Shown here: in pieces, positions 1 to 8,053 of the stretch
Position numbering within the stretch: position 1 is the first letter of the stretch
How the letters are laid out: the number at the start of each line of letters is the position of its first letter
Origin: Streptomyces bottropensis ATCC 25435
GTDB lineage: Bacteria > Actinomycetota > Actinomycetes > Streptomycetales > Streptomycetaceae
Length of the DNA: 64,000 bases
NCBI RefSeq assembly: GCF_000383595.1
Contig: NZ_KB911581.1
Span: forward strand, 6,965,519 to 7,029,518
Direction: 5' to 3'
Position numbers and translations under genes: made by a program
The notes under the pieces: model-generated
What the model was told of the DNA's origin: nothing
Seen by the model: the letters and a program-made list of their open reading frames with translations, nothing else
Database searches by the model: none

Positions 1-483
1 GAGCCCCCGGTGCCGCGCGATCCGCTCCGCCGCCTCGAACTGGTTGGGCAGGTCGACGTTCCACTCCTCCGGAAACGGCTTGCCGGGCCCGTGCTTGGAG
101 CCCGACCCGAGCGGCACCCGGGACATGGCCTCGACCCCGCAGCTGATGCCGACGTCGATGACACCGGCGGCGACCATGTTGGCCACCATGTGCGAGGCCT
201 GCTGCGAGGAGCCGCACTGGCAGTCGACGGTGGTCGCTGCCGTCTCGTACGGCAGGCCCATGGTCAGCCAGGCCGTGCGCGCGGGGTTCATGGACTGCTC
301 GCCGGCGTGGGTCACCGTGCCGCCGACGATCTGCTCGACGCAGTCGGCGGGGATGCCGGTGCGGCCGAGGAGTTCACGGTAGGTCTCGCCCAGCAGGTAG
401 GCGGGGTGCAGGTTGGCGAGCGCGCCGCCGCGCCTGCCGATGGGAGTGCGTACGGCTTCGACGATCACGGGTTCCGCGGCCAT
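1..483 (-). CDS. Thiolase (steroid 3-ketoacyl-CoA thiolase, FadA5-like), 5' part
   Basis: The first 161 codons of a thiolase run off the left edge of the window. The start ATG at 483 follows a GAGAGG-type Shine-Dalgarno site. The nucleophile motif VDCQCGSSQQA is visible around residues 89-99, and DLPNQFEAAERIA lies near the cut end. Thiolases condense or cleave 3-ketoacyl-CoA. The closest family I recall is mycobacterial FadA5, which shortens the cholesterol side chain; it shares the DCQCGS and DLPNQFEAAERIA blocks. It is divergent from a CYP125-like P450, as fadA5 and cyp125 are in Mycobacterium tuberculosis, which supports a steroid or sterol side-chain role. That role is inferred, and the C-terminal catalytic residues are outside the window. 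Confidence 0.88.
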   Translation of the reverse strand, partial: MAAEPVIVEAVRTPIGRRGGALANLHPAYLLGETYRELLGRTGIPADCVEQIVGGTVTHAGEQSMNPARTAWLTMGLPYETAATTVDCQCGSSQQASHMVANMVAAGVIDVGISCGVEAMSRVPLGSGSKHGPGKPFPEEWNVDLPNQFEAAERIARHRGL

Positions 484-544
484 GGGGATTCCTCTCAACG
501 GTTACCCGCGCGGCGCGGGGCGTCCCGGCCCGGCCCGCCACGCA

Positions 545-566
545 GAACTAGTACGCGTTCTAGTTC
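545..566. promoter_or_regulatory. KstR-like operator 1
   Basis: A perfect 7-bp inverted repeat (GAACTAG at 545-551, CTAGTTC at 560-566) surrounds the 14-mer TAGTACGCGTTCTA (549-562). This matches the published KstR consensus TnnAACnnGTTnnA with one mismatch. It lies between the divergent thiolase and P450 genes. Confidence 0.6.
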
Positions 567-654
567 TCCTCAGCAGTCTGCTGAGCGCGACTCCGGGACC
601 GCAAGGGGCGTGCGGCAACTGAAAAGCCGACCGAAAGCCCCGCACCCCTTGCTT

Positions 655-672
655 GTTCTAGAACCCGTTACT
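655..672. promoter_or_regulatory. KstR-like operator 2
   Basis: The perfect palindrome GTTCTAGAAC (655-664) leads into TAGAACCCGTTACT (659-672), which fits TnnAACnnGTTnnA except for the last base. It is about 50 bp upstream of the P450 start and shares the GTTCTAG core with operator 1. Confidence 0.5.
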
Positions 673-719
673 ACGGTCACCGCAATTCCCTCTGTCTGAT
701 GCTCCGTCAGGAGTGGCCG

Positions 720-1955
720 ATGCCCTGTCCAGCGCTGCCCGACGGGTTCGACTTCACCGACCCCGACCTGCTGCACCACCGTGTCCCCCTCCCGGAGTTC
801 GCCGAACTGCGCCGCACGGAACCGGTCCACTGGATCCCGCAGGCACCAGGCATCGCGGGCTTCGCGGACGAGGGCTACTGGGCCGTCACCCGGCACGCGG
901 ACGTCAAGTACGTCTCCACGCACCCGGAGTTGTTCTCCTCGACGGTCAACACCGCGATCATCCGCTTCAACGACCACATCGAGCGCGACGCGATCGACGC
1001 CCAGCGGCTGATCCTGCTCAACATGGACCCGCCGGAGCACACCCGGGTCCGCCAGATCGTGCAGCGCGTCTTCACCCCGCGGGCGATCCGCGCGCTGGAG
1101 GACAACCTGCGCCACCGCGCCCTCACCATCGCCCGGGAGGCGAGCGCCCACGCCGGGCCCTTCGACTTCGTCACCGAGGTCGCCTGCGAACTCCCGCTGC
1201 AGGCCATCGCCGAGCTGATCGGCATCCCGCAGGAGGACCGCATCCGGATCTTCGAGTGGTCGAACCGGATGATCTCCTACGACGACCCGGAGTACGCGAT
1301 CACCGAGGAGGTCGGGCAGCAGTCGGCGATGGAACTCATCGCCTACGCCATGAACATGGCCGCCGACCGCAAACAGTGCCCGGCGAAGGACATCGTCACC
1401 ACGCTCGTGGCCGCCGAGGACGAGGGCAACCTAGCCTCCGACGAGTTCGGCTTCTTCGTGCTGATGCTGGCGGTCGCCGGCAACGAGACGACCCGCAACG
1501 CGATCACCCACGGCATGCACGCCTTCCTCACCCACCCCGATCAGTGGGACCTCTACAAACGCGAACGCCCGGCGACGGCGGCCGAGGAGATCGTCCGCTG
1601 GGCCGCACCGGTCAACTCCTTCCAGCGCACCGCCACCCAGGACCTCGAACTCGGCGGCAAGCAGATCAGGAAGGGGGACCGCGTCGGCATCTTCTACGCC
1701 TCCGCCAACCACGACCCGGACGTCTTCACCGACCCCGACTCCTTCGACATCACCCGTGACCCCAACCCCCACCTCGGTTTCGGCGGCGGAGGCCCGCACT
1801 TCTGCCTCGGCAAGTCCCTGGCCGTCCTGGAGATCGACCTGATCTTCAACGCGATCGCCGACGCGATGCCCGGCCTCCGGCTGGCCGGCGAGCCGAGCCG
1901 GCTGCGCTCGGCCTGGATCAACGGGGTCAAACACCTCCAGGTGACCACCGCCTGA
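720..1955 (+). CDS. Cytochrome P450, CYP125-like (steroid C26/C27 monooxygenase type)
   Basis: This is a complete P450 of 411 residues. Visible motifs are the I-helix AGNETT (about 253-258), the K-helix ExxR (290-293) and the heme loop FGGGGPHFCLG with Cys at about 362. C-terminal blocks such as HPDQWDLYK, EEIVRWAAPVNSFQRTA and RLRSAWINGVKH resemble mycobacterial CYP125, which oxidises the terminal methyl of the cholesterol side chain. I chose ATG 720 because GGAG (710-713) sits 6 nt upstream; an in-frame ATG at 699 would add seven residues. It is divergent from a FadA5-like thiolase, with KstR-like sites between them, so a sterol or related isoprenoid substrate is likely but unproven. It needs ferredoxin partners, and none is encoded nearby. 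Confidence 0.88.
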   Translation: MPCPALPDGFDFTDPDLLHHRVPLPEFAELRRTEPVHWIPQAPGIAGFADEGYWAVTRHADVKYVSTHPELFSSTVNTAIIRFNDHIERDAIDAQRLILLNMDPPEHTRVRQIVQRVFTPRAIRALEDNLRHRALTIAREASAHAGPFDFVTEVACELPLQAIAELIGIPQEDRIRIFEWSNRMISYDDPEYAITEEVGQQSAMELIAYAMNMAADRKQCPAKDIVTTLVAAEDEGNLASDEFGFFVLMLAVAGNETTRNAITHGMHAFLTHPDQWDLYKRERPATAAEEIVRWAAPVNSFQRTATQDLELGGKQIRKGDRVGIFYASANHDPDVFTDPDSFDITRDPNPHLGFGGGGPHFCLGKSLAVLEIDLIFNAIADAMPGLRLAGEPSRLRSAWINGVKHLQVTTA

Positions 1956-1977
1956 CCGCTCCACCCCCGCAAGTCTC

Positions 1978-2007
1978 GGGCCGACGGCCTCCCGGCGCCG
2001 TCGGCCC
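1978..2007. terminator. Bidirectional hairpin between convergent genes
   Basis: Perfect 11-bp arms (1978-1988 and 1997-2007) enclose an 8-nt loop. The hairpin sits just past the P450 stop and before the stop of the convergent GT87/PAP2 gene. There is no T-run, as is common in Streptomyces. Confidence 0.65.
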
Positions 2008-2036
2008 GTCCCGATGGAGGCAGGGGCGCAACCCCC

Positions 2037-4154
2037 CTACGCCCCGCCCCTGCCTCCGTCGTTCTGACGGGAGGCCGGCGACAGGCCGCGGTCCGCCGGC
2101 GGCGGCTCGCCCGGTTCTCCGGGCACCTGCCGGGGCCCGGTGGCCCTCGGTCCCGTCAGGAGGTACGTCAGGCCGAAGCCCGCGCCCACCACCGCCGCGC
2201 CGCCGACCGCGTCGAGGATCCAGTGGTTGCCCGTCGCCACGATCGCCAGACCCGTGAAGAAGGGATGCAGCAGGCCCAGCACCTTCATCCACATCCGGGG
2301 CGCGACCAGCGCGATCGTGAGCCCGCACCACAGCGACCAGCCGAAGTGCAGCGACGGCATCGCCGCGTACTGGTTGGTCAGTTCGGTCAGCCTGCCGTAG
2401 TCCGGCCGGGAGAAGTCCTGGACGCCGTTGATGGTGTCGATGATGCCGAGGCCGGGCATCAGGCGCGGCGGTGCCAGCGGGTAGAAGAAGAAGCCCACGA
2501 GCGCGAGGACCGTGGTGAAGCCGATGGCCGTGCGGGCCCAGCGGTAGTCGGCGGGGCGGCGCCAGTAGAGGACGCCGAGGACGGTCAGCGGGACCACGAA
2601 GTGGAACGACGTGTAGTAGAAGTCGAAGAAGTCCCGCAGCCGGTCGATCCCGACGACCGTGTGGTTGACCCAGTGCTCGATGTCGAGGAACAGGGCCTTC
2701 TCCACGGCGAGGACCTGCCCGGCGTGCTCCTCGGCGGCGGCCCGGCTGCCGGTGGCCTCCAACCGGGTGCGCTGGTAGGCGGCGTACGTGACGCGGATCA
2801 GCAGCAGTTCCAGGAGCAGGTTGGGACGGGTCGCCACCCGGCGCAGCAACGGCGCCCAGCTGAACCGGGTCTCCACCGCGGGGGCGTACTCCGTCGGGAT
2901 CGGCGCCCGGTAGTACTCCGAGGTGCGGGACAGGAACGGCACGGCGAGCGCGGCGGCGAGCGCGGTCAGCAGGACGACGTTGTCACGCACCGGATGCAGG
3001 ACGGCCCCGTTCGGCACCATCATCTTCGCGGGCAGCGTCGTCACCAGGACGACGGCGACCGGCCACACGTACCGTGACGAGGCCTTCCGGCCGACCCGGC
3101 CGACCGCCGCGAGCAGCACCCACAGCAGCTGGTGCTGCCAGGACGTCGGCGAGACGGCGACCACGACGCAGCCGGTCAGGGCGACCGCGAGCAGCAGCTG
3201 TCCGTCGCGGGCACAGTGGACGGCCCGGCGCAGGCCGAGTACGGCGACGGCGGCGGCCAGGGCGAGGAAGACGGCGATCTCCAGCGGGCCCGTGAGGCCC
3301 AGCCGGAGCAGCGCGCCGTGCAGGGACTGGTTGGCGAGGCCGTCCGCCCGGCCGCCGAGGCCGACGCCGGCGAGGTGGTGCACCCAGTAGGTGTACGAGT
3401 CGTGCGGCATCGCGGCCCAGGCGAGGGCGGTGGCCCCGGCGAACGTGATGCCGGTGCCCGCGGCGGCGCGCCTGCGGCCGGTGAACCACAGCAGCGGGAC
3501 GAACAGCAGCACGGTCGGCTGGAAGGCGGCGGCGAGCCCGACGCAGACGCCGCTGACGCGCTCGCCCCGGACGACGAAGCAGCCCACGAGGACGAGCAGG
3601 ACGGGGAGGACGCTGGTCTGGCCCAGGTGGAGCGTGTTGCGCACCGGCAGCGACAGCATCAGCAGGGTGACGGCGACGGGGGCCGCGAGCAGGGCCGTCC
3701 GGCGGGTGACGGGCCGGGGCAGGGCGCGGGCGGCGACGAGGCCGAGGGCGACGACCAGCAGGAGAGTGCCGAAGGTCCAGCCCCAGCCGAGGGCCTGTTC
3801 GGCCGTTCGGGTGAGGGGCTTGAGGACGAGGCCGGCTAACGGGGTGCCGGTGAACTGTGTCGAGTCGTAGAGGGAGCCGTTCACATGCAGGACGCCACCG
3901 GCCCCGACCCAGGTCTCCAGGTCCGTGAGCCGCTCACCCCTGGGTGTGCGCAGCACGACGGCGATCTGGCGCACCGCCAGGATCGTGGCGACCAGCCACA
4001 GCACGGCGCGTACCGTCACCAGCCGGCCCGCCGTCGGGCCCGCTCCGGCGGCACCGCCCGGTCCGCTCTGCTCCGTCGCCACGCGCTGTCGTCCTCCCGA
4101 CCCGTCGACGTCCCCCGGCGAGGCTCGCACCGCCCCCGGGTAGGAGGCGGGCAC
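2037..4154 (-). CDS. Bifunctional glycosyltransferase 87 / PAP2 phosphatase membrane protein
   Basis: This is a 705-residue polytopic membrane protein. The N-terminal two thirds is a GT87-like (mannosyltransferase family) domain with many hydrophobic segments, including VLWLVATILAVRQIAVVL and LALAAAVAVLGLRRAV. The C-terminal third is a PAP2 phosphatase domain with the motifs AAMPSLHFGWS and GNHWILDAVGG, carrying the conserved PSxH and HxxxD residues. Fused GT87-PAP2 proteins are a known actinobacterial arrangement, probably acting on polyprenyl-phosphate sugars at the membrane; the substrate cannot be read from sequence. The GTG start at 4154 is uncertain, since the first 45 residues are a low-complexity Gly/Ala-rich stretch and a later start is possible. 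It is convergent with the P450 gene. Confidence 0.85.
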   Translation of the reverse strand: MPASYPGAVRASPGDVDGSGGRQRVATEQSGPGGAAGAGPTAGRLVTVRAVLWLVATILAVRQIAVVLRTPRGERLTDLETWVGAGGVLHVNGSLYDSTQFTGTPLAGLVLKPLTRTAEQALGWGWTFGTLLLVVALGLVAARALPRPVTRRTALLAAPVAVTLLMLSLPVRNTLHLGQTSVLPVLLVLVGCFVVRGERVSGVCVGLAAAFQPTVLLFVPLLWFTGRRRAAAGTGITFAGATALAWAAMPHDSYTYWVHHLAGVGLGGRADGLANQSLHGALLRLGLTGPLEIAVFLALAAAVAVLGLRRAVHCARDGQLLLAVALTGCVVVAVSPTSWQHQLLWVLLAAVGRVGRKASSRYVWPVAVVLVTTLPAKMMVPNGAVLHPVRDNVVLLTALAAALAVPFLSRTSEYYRAPIPTEYAPAVETRFSWAPLLRRVATRPNLLLELLLIRVTYAAYQRTRLEATGSRAAAEEHAGQVLAVEKALFLDIEHWVNHTVVGIDRLRDFFDFYYTSFHFVVPLTVLGVLYWRRPADYRWARTAIGFTTVLALVGFFFYPLAPPRLMPGLGIIDTINGVQDFSRPDYGRLTELTNQYAAMPSLHFGWSLWCGLTIALVAPRMWMKVLGLLHPFFTGLAIVATGNHWILDAVGGAAVVGAGFGLTYLLTGPRATGPRQVPGEPGEPPPADRGLSPASRQNDGGRGGA

Positions 4155-4352
4155 CCCATCTCTTCACCTGAGAGTCGCCCCTGTTTTGTCCGGATGACGA
4201 TAGTGCGCGCAGAGCCGCCCCCACGCCCAAGGGCGCGACGTGGATCACGGATGCACACCACGGGCGGGGTCGTGACAGGCCACTGACAAACACCTGAAAG
4301 CATGGCTGTCGGCATGAACGCACGGCAGCGCACGGCGGGGGGAGCACGGGGG

Positions 4353-5627
4353 ATGAACGGTCGCGTACGGGGGCGCGGACGACTACTGGTCGTCGTACTC
4401 GTCCTGCTGGGCCTGCAGCTGGCGTCGCTCGTGGCACCGGCGTACGCCTGCGGCTGCGGTGCGATGGTGCCCGACGACCGGCGGAACGTGTACGTGAGCC
4501 GCGAGAGGTCCGTCGTGCGCTGGGACGGCCGCGAGGAACAGATCGTGATGAGCCTGACGGTCTCGGGTGACGCCCGCACGGCCGCCTGGATCATGCCGGT
4601 GCCGAACCGGGCGTCGGTGAGGCTCGGTGACGCGGCCGCCTTCGAGCGGCTCGACGAGGAGACGGCGCCCGTGTACGAGCGGCGGGAGTACTTCTGGCCG
4701 CGTTCGGGCGACTGGCCGTTCGACATGTTCGAGGGCGACGGCACGGCGGGGGACGCCGCGCCCCGGAGTCCCGGCGCCCCGGTGGACGTCGTCGGCCGTG
4801 AACGGCTCGGCCCGTTCGACGTGGCCCGGCTGACCGCCACCGACTCCGGCGCGCTCGGCGACTGGCTCGACGACAACGGCTTCGCTCTCCCGGACCGCCT
4901 GGACACGGCCCTGGAGCCGTACGTCCGACAGGAGTGGGAGTACGTGGCGGTCCGGCTGGCCCCCGAGGACACCGCCGCCGGTCTGCCGCTCACGGGCACG
5001 CTCGACCCGCTCCACCTCACCTTCGCCAGCGACGAGTTGGTCTACCCGATGCGTCTGTCGCGGCTGGCCGGCACCCCGCAGGCCCTCGACCTGTACGTGC
5101 TCGCCGGGCACCGGATGGAGCCCGGTTCCTCGATCGGCGGGGACGAGCCGGTGGTGACGTTCGCCGGGCGCCTCGGCAGGCAGGCAGGCCCGCTCGGCGA
5201 TCTCACCGGGGGCGGTACGGACTTTCTCACCGCCGTCGAGCAGGACTTTCCTCGGCCGGAGCTGATCTCCGGCGATCACACGCTGCGGCGGGCCGCGGCC
5301 GACGACACCTATCGAAAGGTCATCCACGTGGACGAGATGTGGACCGTGTGGGGCATCCCCGGCTGGCTGGTGTCGTTCGGCATCGGCATCGCCGTGCTGG
5401 CGATCAAGGCGGTGGCCGTCGCGTTCGTGCTCCGACGCAACGCGAAGCGGCAACTGCCGCCCGTGCCGCCGCCGGGCGCGGCCCTGTACCCGCCGGGCGC
5501 CCACCCGCAGGCCGGCGCCCCCTACCCGCCGGGGGCGCCGGGGCCGTACCGGCCGGAGGCGCCCGCCGCCCCGGCCGACCCGAAGCTCGGACCCCGCCCG
5601 GGAGCGAACTCCGGACCGAACGGCTGA
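4353..5627 (+). CDS. DUF2330 secreted/membrane protein
   Basis: The protein has 424 residues from ATG 4353. It begins with an Arg-rich n-region, a hydrophobic segment and a signal-cleavage-like APAYA, followed at once by the DUF2330 hallmark CGCGAMVPDD. The body (about 30-330) fits DUF2330, a family of unknown function with motifs such as WIMPVP and ELVYPMRLS. A C-terminal transmembrane segment (WLVSFGIGIAVLAIKAVAVAF) is followed by a Pro-rich cytoplasmic tail with repeated YPPGAP-like units. I chose 4353 for its GGGGGGAG site at good spacing and clean signal peptide; ATGs at 4302 and 4314 are alternatives. It is probably anchored by its C-terminus with the DUF2330 domain outside. No function is known. 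Confidence 0.85.
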   Translation: MNGRVRGRGRLLVVVLVLLGLQLASLVAPAYACGCGAMVPDDRRNVYVSRERSVVRWDGREEQIVMSLTVSGDARTAAWIMPVPNRASVRLGDAAAFERLDEETAPVYERREYFWPRSGDWPFDMFEGDGTAGDAAPRSPGAPVDVVGRERLGPFDVARLTATDSGALGDWLDDNGFALPDRLDTALEPYVRQEWEYVAVRLAPEDTAAGLPLTGTLDPLHLTFASDELVYPMRLSRLAGTPQALDLYVLAGHRMEPGSSIGGDEPVVTFAGRLGRQAGPLGDLTGGGTDFLTAVEQDFPRPELISGDHTLRRAAADDTYRKVIHVDEMWTVWGIPGWLVSFGIGIAVLAIKAVAVAFVLRRNAKRQLPPVPPPGAALYPPGAHPQAGAPYPPGAPGPYRPEAPAAPADPKLGPRPGANSGPNG

Positions 5628-5688
5628 AACACGCCCCGGGAACCGCTGACAGGGAGGCCGCCCCGTGCCTATATTCATTAGCGCACCT

Positions 5689-5705
5689 ACTTAGCTGATC
5701 TAAGT
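5689..5705. promoter_or_regulatory. Inverted repeat upstream of O-methyltransferase
   Basis: A perfect 6-bp dyad, ACTTAG (5689-5694) and CTAAGT (5700-5705), has a 5-bp spacer in an unusually AT-rich stretch. It lies about 35 bp before the methyltransferase start and resembles a MarR/PadR-size operator. No regulator gene adjoins it. Confidence 0.4.
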
Positions 5706-5741
5706 AACTGTCCTGATGAAAGGCGCGGGAGGCACAGCTTC

Positions 5742-6413
5742 ATGAGCGAGTCGCGGACCTGGGACGACGTCGACGCCTACTTCACCACCCACCTCGCCCC
5801 GAACGACGACGTCCTGGAGGCGGCGCTGCGCGACAACGAGGCGGCCGGGCTCCCGGCCATCGACGTCGCCGCCAACCAGGGCAAGTTCCTTCATCTCCTG
5901 GCGCGGATCCAGGGTGCCCGCCGCATCCTGGAGATCGGCACCCTCGGCGGCTACAGCACCATCTGGCTGGCCCGGGCGCTGCCCGCCGACGGCCGGCTGA
6001 TCTCCCTGGAGTACAGCGCCCGGCACGCGGAGGTCGCCTGCCGCAACATCGCGCGCGCCGGACTGGAGGGCATCGTCGAGGTACGGGTCGGCCCCGCCCT
6101 GGAGTCGCTGCCCAAGCTGACCGACGAGAACCCCGAGCCGTTCGACCTGGTCTTCGTCGACGCGGACAAGGCCAACAACCCGCACTACGTGGAGTGGGCC
6201 CTGCGCCTCACCCGGGCCGGCAGCGTCATCGTCGTCGACAACGTCGTACGCGGCGGCCGGGTCGCCGACGCCGGCAGCACCGAGCCGGACGTGCGCGGCA
6301 CCCGGACCGCCATCGAACTCATCGCCACGCACCCGAGGTTGAGCGGCACGGCGATCCAGACGGTGGGCAGCAAGGGGTACGACGGGTTCGCGCTGGCCCG
6401 GGTGCTGGACTGA
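5742..6413 (+). CDS. O-methyltransferase, family 3 (SAM-dependent)
   Basis: This 223-residue protein matches the catechol/caffeoyl-CoA O-methyltransferase family. The SAM-binding motif LEIGTLGGYSTIWLA lies at about 65-79. The acidic residue after strand 2 is in LISLEYSARH, and the divalent-metal region DLVFVDADKANNPHYVEWAL is near 135-155, followed by IVVDNVVRGGRV. These enzymes methylate catechol-type hydroxyls using a bound metal ion; the substrate here is unknown. GGGAGG upstream of ATG 5742 supports the start. An ACTTAG/CTAAGT dyad about 40 bp upstream suggests local control. It appears monocistronic, since the next gene is convergent. Confidence 0.9.
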   Translation: MSESRTWDDVDAYFTTHLAPNDDVLEAALRDNEAAGLPAIDVAANQGKFLHLLARIQGARRILEIGTLGGYSTIWLARALPADGRLISLEYSARHAEVACRNIARAGLEGIVEVRVGPALESLPKLTDENPEPFDLVFVDADKANNPHYVEWALRLTRAGSVIVVDNVVRGGRVADAGSTEPDVRGTRTAIELIATHPRLSGTAIQTVGSKGYDGFALARVLD

Positions 6414-6431
6414 CCTCGCCCGGGGTCCCCG

Positions 6432-6827
6432 TCAGGCCTCGTGGTAGAAGCCCACGTTGACGCTGCGGGGGCCCGTGCGGTCGTAGATGACGAGTTCGCC
6501 GGAGCTGCCGTGCGGGAGCTTCGCGGTGCCGCCGTACGGGAGCGGCGAGGGCTGGTGGCCGAGCAGGGTCAGCCGCACCTCGGAGGAGGGGTCGGCGTGC
6601 GAGCCCCGCAGCCAGGTGACCTGCCAGCTCCCGTCGGGGGCGCACAGGAACTCCAGGTGCACGCGGGAGACGAAGAGCCAGTCGTCCGGTGTCGCGAGCC
6701 GGCACACCGCCCGATCGCGGCCCACCCGGAGCACGCCGCCCGGCTCGCTGGGCGCGTCGGCCATCTGCATGCCGGCCGTCGCCCCGGCGTCCGCCTCGGA
6801 GACCGAGGCCATGGTGAGTTCGAGCAC
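6432..6827 (-). CDS. FHA-domain-like protein
   Basis: This small protein (131 residues, GTG start 6827 preceded by TAGGAG) consists mostly of a forkhead-associated-like fold. It shows the FHA signature residues: GRD (about 36-38) with the phosphopeptide-binding Arg, and SRVHLEF (about 53-59) with the conserved Ser-Arg and His. FHA domains bind phosphothreonine peptides and act as adaptors for Ser/Thr kinases. Nothing else is fused to it, so it may be a stand-alone phospho-reader. No kinase gene is adjacent; one lies far away at 61434. The FHA call is from motif recognition and the target is unknown. Confidence 0.65.
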   Translation of the reverse strand: MLELTMASVSEADAGATAGMQMADAPSEPGGVLRVGRDRAVCRLATPDDWLFVSRVHLEFLCAPDGSWQVTWLRGSHADPSSEVRLTLLGHQPSPLPYGGTAKLPHGSSGELVIYDRTGPRSVNVGFYHEA

Positions 6828-6933
6828 GTACCGCTCCTAACGGGTCAAACTCCGATTGTCGCTGCGCACGGCACGTTCGCGGTGCCGCCGCCGCATGATA
6901 ATTCGCCGGATCGTCCTGTTGTGCGGGCTCCGG

Positions 6934-6939
6934 CACAAT
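6934..6939 (+). promoter_or_regulatory. Leaderless -10 element of the DUF1992 gene
   Basis: CACAAT ends 6 nt before the ATG at 6946. The spacing implies transcription starts at or next to the start codon. Confidence 0.5.
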
Positions 6940-6945
6940 GGACGC

Positions 6946-7380
6946 ATGACCGAGCGCAAGCCCCCTGGTGTCAGCTTCGAGTCCTTCGTCGACAAACAGA
7001 TCCGCGACGCGGATGCACGCGGCGACTTCACGACCCTCCCCGGCGCCGGCCGCCCCCTGCCGGACGACAACACCACCTACGACGAACTCTGGTGGATCAA
7101 GCGGAAGATGGCCCGCGAGGGCCTCTCCGTGCTGCCCCCGACACTGGCCCTGCGCAAGGAGGCGGAGGACGCCCTCGCGACCGCCGCCGACGCCCCTTCC
7201 GAACACGCCGTCCGCAAGATCATCACCGAGATCAACACCAAGATCCGCGACATGATGTTCAAACCACCCCCGGGCCCACCGCTCGGCCTGAAGCCGTACG
7301 ACGTGGAAGAGGTGGTACGGCAGTGGCGGGCGGGACGGGAGCGGCGCGAGGGGTGTGACCCGGCGAACGCCGGTGAGTGA
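6946..7380 (+). CDS. DUF1992 (DnaJ homologue subfamily C member 28-like) protein
   Basis: This protein of 144 residues belongs to DUF1992. Recognisable blocks are FESFVDKQIRDADARGDF at the N-terminus, LPGAGRPLPDDN, and YDELWWIKRKMAREGLSVLPPTLALRKE. The family is widespread and named after eukaryotic DNAJC28, but the J domain itself is absent here and no biochemical role is established. The start at 6946 is favoured by a CACAAT -10 element 6 nt upstream, implying a leaderless message; an in-frame upstream start at 6856 lacks family similarity. It is followed by a strong terminator shared with the convergent gene. Confidence 0.88.
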   Translation: MTERKPPGVSFESFVDKQIRDADARGDFTTLPGAGRPLPDDNTTYDELWWIKRKMAREGLSVLPPTLALRKEAEDALATAADAPSEHAVRKIITEINTKIRDMMFKPPPGPPLGLKPYDVEEVVRQWRAGRERREGCDPANAGE

Positions 7381-7404
7381 GGTCCCGGCACGCGCCCACG
7401 CAGG

Positions 7405-7440
7405 AGGCCGCGCCCCGGTGCACGAACCGGGGCGCGGCCT
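7405..7440. terminator. Strong bidirectional terminator hairpin
   Basis: A perfect 15-bp stem (7405-7419 with 7426-7440) with a 6-nt loop lies between the convergent DUF1992 and 194-residue genes. Confidence 0.85.
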
Positions 7441-7461
7441 CGTCTGTCGCTGTCCGCGGTG

Positions 7462-8046
7462 TTACAGCCGCAGCAGCCGTTCGGTCAGCTCCCGGTAGTC
7501 GCGCAGGGCGAGGCGGAGCTGTTCGGTGTCGGTGGAACCGCGGTCGGCCGCCGTGGTCTCCCAGGAGGTGCGCAGGGTGCGGCGGCGCTGGGTCATCGCG
7601 TCGGTGAAGCGGGCGGTGACCTCTTCGAGGACCTGGTCGGCCTCCTCGACGGCGGACCGGGGCTCGTCGACGAATCCGCCGACCGCGTGCTGCAGCCGCG
7701 CCGTCAGCTTGTCGGTCTCGTCGTGGGGCAGGAGATCGGCGCCCCCGGAGTGGGAGCCGCCGGGGGCGGCGCCCCCGGTGCGGTTCTCGCCGCGGTCGCG
7801 GCCGGGCTCGTCGTCGGCGCCCAGCTTCCGGCCGATACGGTCGTCGGTGCGGCCCTTGGTGGTGTCGTGCCCCGCGACGAGCGGGGCCCCGGTACCCGTG
7901 CCGGCCGCCGAGCCGGTCGCGTCGGCCGCCCGCGTGCCCGGCGCGGTCCCGTTGCCCCGGGCCCCCTCACGCCTGGTGTCCGTGCCCGGTGTCTCGCGCG
8001 TACCGCGTTCGCGGATGGCGTCGCTCCTGGTCATGTCGTCAGTCAT
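7462..8046 (-). CDS. Conserved hypothetical protein, paralogue of the upstream gene
   Basis: The protein has 194 residues from ATG 8046, which has GGGGAG upstream. The N-terminal half is a charged, Gly/Thr/Asp-rich, probably disordered region. The C-terminal 80 residues are helical and include FVDEPRSAVEEADQVLEEV and a Leu/Arg-rich end. That segment matches FVDSPREAVAEADRLLSEV in the gene just upstream (start 8806), so the two share a domain. There is no transmembrane segment here, whereas the upstream paralogue has one. The two genes are 7 bp apart and surely co-transcribed. I do not recognise the family; a membrane-bound plus soluble pair is a reasonable inference. Confidence 0.8.
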   Translation of the reverse strand: MTDDMTRSDAIRERGTRETPGTDTRREGARGNGTAPGTRAADATGSAAGTGTGAPLVAGHDTTKGRTDDRIGRKLGADDEPGRDRGENRTGGAAPGGSHSGGADLLPHDETDKLTARLQHAVGGFVDEPRSAVEEADQVLEEVTARFTDAMTQRRRTLRTSWETTAADRGSTDTEQLRLALRDYRELTERLLRL

Positions 8047-8053
8047 CGTGTCC

